This document shows, piece after piece, positions 59,921-64,000 of a stretch of 64,000 bases of DNA. A program made the position numbers and the translations under genes. Under the pieces are notes generated by a model. The model saw only the letters and a list, made by a program, of their open reading frames with translations. It searched no databases and was not told where the DNA came from. Numbering within the stretch: position 1 is the stretch's first letter; every line of letters begins with the position of its first letter. The stretch lies in assembly GCA_041584475.1 (NCBI GenBank), contig JBFHDX010000005.1, forward strand, positions 5,026 to 69,025, read 5' to 3'. This DNA comes from JBFHDX01 sp041584475. Lineage in GTDB: Bacteria > Pseudomonadota > Alphaproteobacteria > UBA8366 > JADFVY01.

Positions 59921-60847
59921 ATGACGCATTCCACGCCCGAGTCGGTCGACGACACACTGGCGCTGCTGCGCGCGGGCGATTATGTCGCCGACCGCAGCCT
60001 GGCGACCGCGCTTTATCTGTCGCTCAGCCTCACGCGGCCGCTCTTCCTCGAGGGCGAGGCCGGTGTCGGCAAGACCGAAATCGCGAAGGTGCTTGCCCGC
60101 ACGCTCGGTCGCAGGCTGCTGCGACTGCAATGCTACGAGGGGCTTGACGTCGCCTCGGCGGTCTACGAATGGGACTACCCGCGGCAGATGATCGAGATCC
60201 GGCTCGCCGAGGCGGCGGGTGACCGTGACCGGGGAACGCTGACCGAGGATATCTTCTCGGAACGTTTTCTCATCAAGCGCCCGCTGCTCCAGGCGCTCGA
60301 GCCGGACGTCGCCGGCCCGCCGGTATTGCTGATCGACGAGCTCGATCGCACCGACGAGCCGTTCGAGGCGTACCTCCTCGAGGTGCTCTCCGATTTTCAG
60401 ATTACGGTGCCGGAAATCGGTACGATCCGGGCGAAGCAGCCGCCGCTCGTCGTAATCACGTCGAACCGCACGCGGGAAATCCACGACGCCTTGAAGCGCC
60501 GCTGCTTCTATTATTGGGTGGACTACCCCGACGCCGCGCGCGAACTCGAGATCCTGCGCGTCAAAGTCCCGGGAATCCAGGAGGAGCTCTCCGCCGAAAT
60601 CGTCGGGGTCGTACAAAGGCTGAGGGAAATGGACCTGTTCAAGCTGCCCGGCGTGGCCGAGACGATCGACTGGGCGGAAGCGCTGATCCAGCTCGACCGC
60701 ACCAGCCTCGATCCCGATGCCATCGACGACACGCTCGGGATCCTGCTCAAATACCAGGATGACATCTCGCGCATTCAGGGCAGCGAGGCGAACCGAATTC
60801 TGACGCAGGTCAAGTCGGAACTCGCCGCCGCGGGGGCGTCGCAGTGA
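59921..60847 (+). CDS. MoxR-family AAA+ ATPase (CoxD-like)
   Basis: A 308-residue AAA+ ATPase. Walker A is FLEGEAGVGKTEIAKVLA (near residue 40), Walker B is LLIDELDRTDEPFEAYLLE, and sensor 1 is VITSNRTREIHDALKRR. In CO dehydrogenase clusters CoxD works with the VWA protein CoxE to mature the [CuSMoO2] site. ATG at 59921 is used; a GTG lies three codons upstream. Its stop overlaps the next start (GTGA). Confidence 0.92.
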   Translation: MTHSTPESVDDTLALLRAGDYVADRSLATALYLSLSLTRPLFLEGEAGVGKTEIAKVLARTLGRRLLRLQCYEGLDVASAVYEWDYPRQMIEIRLAEAAGDRDRGTLTEDIFSERFLIKRPLLQALEPDVAGPPVLLIDELDRTDEPFEAYLLEVLSDFQITVPEIGTIRAKQPPLVVITSNRTREIHDALKRRCFYYWVDYPDAARELEILRVKVPGIQEELSAEIVGVVQRLREMDLFKLPGVAETIDWAEALIQLDRTSLDPDAIDDTLGILLKYQDDISRIQGSEANRILTQVKSELAAAGASQ

Positions 60848-62070
60848 CCGCGACCTTCGGCAGAAGCCTGCTGTCGGCCAACATCATGCAATTTGCGCGT
60901 ACGTTGCGCGCCGCAGGCCTGCCGATCGGGCCCGGAAAGGTGCTGGATGCGCTGCGCGCGGTGCAGGTGGTCGGGCTGATGAGCCGCGAGGATTTCTACT
61001 GGACGCTGCACTCCGTGTTCGTCAACCGGCGCGACCAGCGCGAGCTGTTCGACCAGGCGTTCCACGTGTTCTGGCGCAATCCGAAGCTGCTCGAGCGGAT
61101 GATGTCGATGATCCTGCCGACGCTGCGCGTCGACCGCGCAGCCGACGACGGGTTGTCGCGACGAGTCGCCGAGGCAATGGCGCCGTCCGGACAGGCGTCG
61201 CCGGACGACCTCGGCGATGACGGTGAGGCGGAGGAGATGGAGTTCGATGCGGCCCTGACGTGGAGCCGGCATGAAGTCCTTCAGGGCAAGGATTTCGAGA
61301 AGATGTCTGCGGCCGAGGTCCGCGAGGCCCGCGAGCAGATCCAGCGCATGCGCCTGCCGATCATGGACGTGCGGACCCGGCGATTCCGCCCCGACCGCGC
61401 CGGCGCCCGTGCCGACCTGCGCGCAACCTTGCGCGCGGCGCTGCGCTCGGGCGGCGATGTCATCCCGCTGCGCCGGCGCACCCGGCGCCGTCGGCATCCG
61501 CCGCTCGTCATCCTGTGCGACATCTCCGGATCGATGGACCGATACGCGCGCATGTTCCTGCATTTCATGCACGCAATCACCAACGATCGCGATCGCGTGC
61601 ATACGTTCCTGTTCGGGACGCGCCTGACCAACATCACGCGCTATTTGCGCTACAAGGACGTGGACGTGGCGCTCGAGAAGGTCTCGAAAGCCGTGCAGGA
61701 CTGGGCCGGCGGTACCCGCATTGGGCAGTGCCTGCACGCCTTCAACCACGACTGGTCGCGTCGCGTGCTCGGTCAGGGAGCGGTCGTACTGCTGATCTCC
61801 GACGGGTTGGACCGCGACGCGGCCGAGGGGCTCGCGCGGGAGGCCGAACGGCTGCACAAGTCGTGCCGCCGTCTGATCTGGCTCAACCCGCTGCTGCGCT
61901 ACGACGGCTTCGAGCCACGGTCGCTCGGCGTGCGGGCGATCATGCCGCATGTGGACGAATTCCGACCGGTACACAATCTCAATAGCCTCGCGGCGCTGAC
62001 CGAGGTCCTGAGCCGGCCGGGCCAACGACGTATAGACGGCATGGACCGCTGGCGGGAGATGGCGGCATGA
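60844..62070 (+). CDS. VWA-domain protein (CoxE-like)
   Basis: A 408-residue partner of the MoxR ATPase. The N-terminal helical region leads to a C-terminal von Willebrand factor A domain with the MIDAS motif DISGSMDRYARMFLHF and the later TRIGQCLHAFNHDW and LISDGLDRD. The GTG start overlaps the previous stop and the ATGA overlap links it to the next gene. The pair is expected to use ATP to insert or sulfurate the metal centre of a molybdenum hydroxylase encoded elsewhere. Confidence 0.93.
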   Translation: MTATFGRSLLSANIMQFARTLRAAGLPIGPGKVLDALRAVQVVGLMSREDFYWTLHSVFVNRRDQRELFDQAFHVFWRNPKLLERMMSMILPTLRVDRAADDGLSRRVAEAMAPSGQASPDDLGDDGEAEEMEFDAALTWSRHEVLQGKDFEKMSAAEVREAREQIQRMRLPIMDVRTRRFRPDRAGARADLRATLRAALRSGGDVIPLRRRTRRRRHPPLVILCDISGSMDRYARMFLHFMHAITNDRDRVHTFLFGTRLTNITRYLRYKDVDVALEKVSKAVQDWAGGTRIGQCLHAFNHDWSRRVLGQGAVVLLISDGLDRDAAEGLAREAERLHKSCRRLIWLNPLLRYDGFEPRSLGVRAIMPHVDEFRPVHNLNSLAALTEVLSRPGQRRIDGMDRWREMAA

Positions 62071-62420
62071 GCGACAGGCAGAGCGATACCGGACCACGGC
62101 TCGACGATGCCGACGACGTGCTCGAGCAGGCTGCCGCATGGCGCGGGGCCGGGCGACGCGTGGCGCTCGCCACCGTCGTCCAGACTTGGGGTTCGTCGCC
62201 ACGACCCGCGGGCAGCCAGCTCGCGGTCGACGAGCAGGGCAAGATGACCGGCTCCGTCTCCGGCGGCTGCATCGAGGCTGCCGTGGTCGGCGAGGCGATG
62301 GCAGCGATGGCGGACGGCAAGCCACGCCTCCTCGAATTCAGCGTCAGCAACGAACGGGCCTGGGAGGTCGGCCTTGCCTGTGGTGGCCGGGTCGAGGTCT
62401 TCGTCGAGAAACTGGAATGA
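62067..62420 (+). CDS. XdhC family protein, N-terminal (XdhC_CoxI) domain only
   Basis: A 117-residue protein that is only the N-terminal XdhC_CoxI domain: RRVALATVVQTWGSSPRPAGSQLAVDEQGKMTGSVSGGCIEAAV, then a C-terminal strand LACGGRVEVFVEKLE. XdhC proteins bind molybdenum cofactor and hand it to xanthine dehydrogenase-type enzymes after sulfuration. The SVSGGCIE motif holds the conserved Cys used in cofactor binding. The ATGA overlap with both neighbours shows tight operon packing. Confidence 0.92.
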   Translation: MSDRQSDTGPRLDDADDVLEQAAAWRGAGRRVALATVVQTWGSSPRPAGSQLAVDEQGKMTGSVSGGCIEAAVVGEAMAAMADGKPRLLEFSVSNERAWEVGLACGGRVEVFVEKLE

Positions 62421-63127
62421 AGGCACCCGTTCTCAAGGCGTTGCTCGACGCCCGCGCGGAGAAGCGACCGGCCGTCCTCGTGACCGACCTCCAGAGCGGC
62501 GCCCAGGCGCTGATCGCGAAAGGCGCACCGGCGGGCGACATCGAGATGAGCGACCAGCTCGAACGGTTCGTGCGCGAGGCGCAGGCGGCGGACCGCGGCG
62601 GCACGCTCGAGGCCGATGGCGGGCGCTACTTCGTCCATGTCTTCAACCCGCCGCGCCGGCTGATCATCGTCGGCGCCGTACACATCGCACAGGCTCTCGT
62701 ACCGATGGCGGTGCTGGCGGGATACGCGGTGACGGTCGTCGACCCGCGCGGCGCCTTCGCGACCGACGAGCGGTTCCCCGGCGTCGCCCTCAGTACGGAC
62801 TGGCCAGACGATGCGCTGGAAGCGCTCGACATCGATCACCGAACGGCCGTCGTGACCCTGACCCATGATCCCAAGCTCGACGATCCGGCGCTCCAGGTGG
62901 CGCTGCACCGACAGCCGTTCTACGTCGGTGCGCTGGGCAGCCGCAGGACCCACGCGAAACGCCTTGAGCGGCTGCGCGCGGCCGGTCTCGACGATGCCGC
63001 GCTGGCACGCATCCATGCACCGGTGGGGCTCGATATCGGCGCCGTATCACCGGCGGAGATCGCGGTCGCCATCCTCGGCGAGATGACCAGCGTCCTGCAC
63101 CGGCCCGTCGCAGAGGCGGCAGCATGA
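62417..63127 (+). CDS. XdhC family protein, C-terminal Rossmann domain
   Basis: A 236-residue protein. After an 80-residue N-terminal region, a Rossmann fold starts at RRLIIVGAVHIAQALVPMAVLAGYAVTVVDPR, then VVTLTHDPKLDDPALQVALH and YVGALGSRRTHAKRLERL, finishing GLDIGAVSPAEIAVAILGEM. The normal GAGHVA-type loop reads GAVHIA here. Together with the preceding gene it makes one complete XdhC, split into two overlapping genes. The N-terminal region of about 80 residues lacks the CoxI signature. Confidence 0.9.
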   Translation: MKAPVLKALLDARAEKRPAVLVTDLQSGAQALIAKGAPAGDIEMSDQLERFVREAQAADRGGTLEADGGRYFVHVFNPPRRLIIVGAVHIAQALVPMAVLAGYAVTVVDPRGAFATDERFPGVALSTDWPDDALEALDIDHRTAVVTLTHDPKLDDPALQVALHRQPFYVGALGSRRTHAKRLERLRAAGLDDAALARIHAPVGLDIGAVSPAEIAVAILGEMTSVLHRPVAEAAA

Positions 63128-64000
63128 AGTTCGGCGAATTCGGGCTGGCGGACGCGACGGGCGCGATCCTCGCGCACGGCATCGCCATCAACGGCCAGCG
63201 TTTCAAGAAGGGCCGCGTACTCTCCCCGGACGACATCGCTGTCCTGCGCAAGGCGGGCATCGAGACGGTGGTCGCGGCGATCCTCGAGCCCGGCGATGTG
63301 GGCGAGGACACGGCGGCACAACGGATCGGCGATGCGACGACCGGAGACGGTGTTGCGGCGACCGGCGCTTTCACCGGGCGCGTCAACCTGCATGCGGCGG
63401 CGCACGGGCTCGTCGTCTACGATCGCGACCTGCTCGACCGCATCAATCGGCTCGACGAGGCGATCACCATAGCCGCGTTGCCGCCCTTCGCCGTGGTCGA
63501 GCCGCGCCAGATGGTGGCGACCGTCAAGATCATTCCCTTTGCCGTGCGCGCCGAACTCGTCAAGGCCTGTATCGATGCCGCATCGTCCGGCGGCGGGCTG
63601 TTCCGGGTGGCGAGCTTCAGACCGCACCGGGTCGGTCTGATCCAGACGACCCTGCCCGGGACACGCGCCAAGGTGCTCGACAAGACCGTCGAGGTCCTGC
63701 GTCACCGCGTCGAGTCGGTGGGCGGTGCGCTGGCCGGCGAGAGCCGCTGTCAGCACCGTACCGGGGACGTGGCGACGGCTATCGGGCGCTGGCTCGATGC
63801 CGGCTGTACGATGGTGCTGATATCGGGAGCCTCCGCGATCACCGACCGGCGCGACGTCGTTCCATCCGCCATCGAGGCCGCCGGCGGCAGCGTCGAGCAT
63901 TTCGGCATGCCCGTGGATCCGGGCAACCTGATGCTGCTGGGTCGCAAGGGGAATATCCCTCTTGTCGGACTGCCGGGGTGCGTGCGCTCGCCAAAGCTGA
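63124..64000 (+). CDS. Molybdopterin-binding protein (3' partial)
   Basis: Open frame from ATG 63124 (overlapping the previous stop, ATGA) with no stop before the window end, 292 codons. It begins MKFGEFGLADATGAILAHGIAING..KKGRVLSPDDIAVLRKAGIETVVAAILEPGDVGEDTAA, which reads like a MoeA-type pterin-binding segment, and later CTMVLISGASAITDRRDVVPSAIEAAGGSVEHFGMPVDPGNLMLLG, the MoaB/MogA-like molybdopterin-binding core. In related operons this protein is fused to a MobA/MocA-like NTP-transferase; the continuation could not be checked. The end lies outside the window. Confidence 0.87.
   Translation, partial: MKFGEFGLADATGAILAHGIAINGQRFKKGRVLSPDDIAVLRKAGIETVVAAILEPGDVGEDTAAQRIGDATTGDGVAATGAFTGRVNLHAAAHGLVVYDRDLLDRINRLDEAITIAALPPFAVVEPRQMVATVKIIPFAVRAELVKACIDAASSGGGLFRVASFRPHRVGLIQTTLPGTRAKVLDKTVEVLRHRVESVGGALAGESRCQHRTGDVATAIGRWLDAGCTMVLISGASAITDRRDVVPSAIEAAGGSVEHFGMPVDPGNLMLLGRKGNIPLVGLPGCVRSPKL

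Overview
The window is about 65% GC by eye and carries gene orders typical of an alphaproteobacterium, most like the Rhodospirillales and their relatives: tig-clpP-clpX-lon-hup followed by tRNA-Val and tRNA-Asp, glnB-glnA, rplM-rpsI next to argC, a class I PHA synthase, and a large alpha-2-macroglobulin gene beside pbpC. No species can be named from the sequence alone. No IS elements, prophage genes, rRNA genes or CRISPR arrays were found.

Layout. 1-3.3 kb (+): the 3' end of a tungsten-type aldehyde:ferredoxin oxidoreductase operon (AOR, FAD reductase, MoaD/ThiS-like sulfur carrier). 3.4-10.7 kb (-): tRNA-Asp, tRNA-Val, HU, Lon, ClpX, ClpP, trigger factor and tRNA-Leu, which form a protein quality-control block. 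10.8-19.2 kb: NAD(P)HX repair enzyme, a DUF599 membrane protein, a cysteine-desulfurase-like enzyme, a flavin reductase-like protein, a phospholipase D-family lipoprotein, tRNA-His and a Na+/H+ antiporter. 19.2-25.2 kb: an aminotransferase, then glnB-glnA behind a good sigma-54 promoter, an MFS transporter and small proteins. 25.3-32.6 kb: parE (apparently leaderless), three tandem lipoprotein paralogues of which the middle one is broken, an alpha/beta hydrolase and isochorismatase-type pair, a DEAD-box helicase and a stand-alone RAM domain.

32.9-45 kb: an NlpC/P60 peptidase, a Sel1 protein, and two adjacent secreted proteins built from NPCNPCAAK-type repeats. The larger of these two ends in a cytochrome P460-like domain with a CxxCH haem motif, and the pair is the least explained system in the window. 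They are followed by dusA, an HD hydrolase, an OmpA lipoprotein, phaC, a decayed methyltransferase gene, a second Sel1 protein, a gamma-carbonic anhydrase, argC and rplM-rpsI. 45-52 kb: DDAH, a thioesterase, an enoyl-CoA hydratase/CoA-binding protein/metY operon, and small accessory genes. 52.2-59.1 kb: pbpC and a 1588-residue alpha-2-macroglobulin, probably a periplasmic defence and repair pair. 59.3 kb to the end: a bacteriohaemerythrin and a tightly overlapping maturation operon for a molybdenum hydroxylase (MoxR/CoxD, VWA/CoxE, XdhC split into two genes, molybdopterin-binding protein cut by the window end).

Functional links. Two separate loci serve pterin-metal enzymes: AOR with its sulfur carrier at the left, and the Cox/Xdh maturation genes at the right. 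Translational coupling through ATGA or GTGA overlaps is common (nnr with DUF599, hydrolase with isochorismatase, enoyl-CoA hydratase with CoA-binding protein, and the whole Cox operon). Where a stronger ribosome-binding site supported a shorter start than the longest open frame, the shorter start is used.
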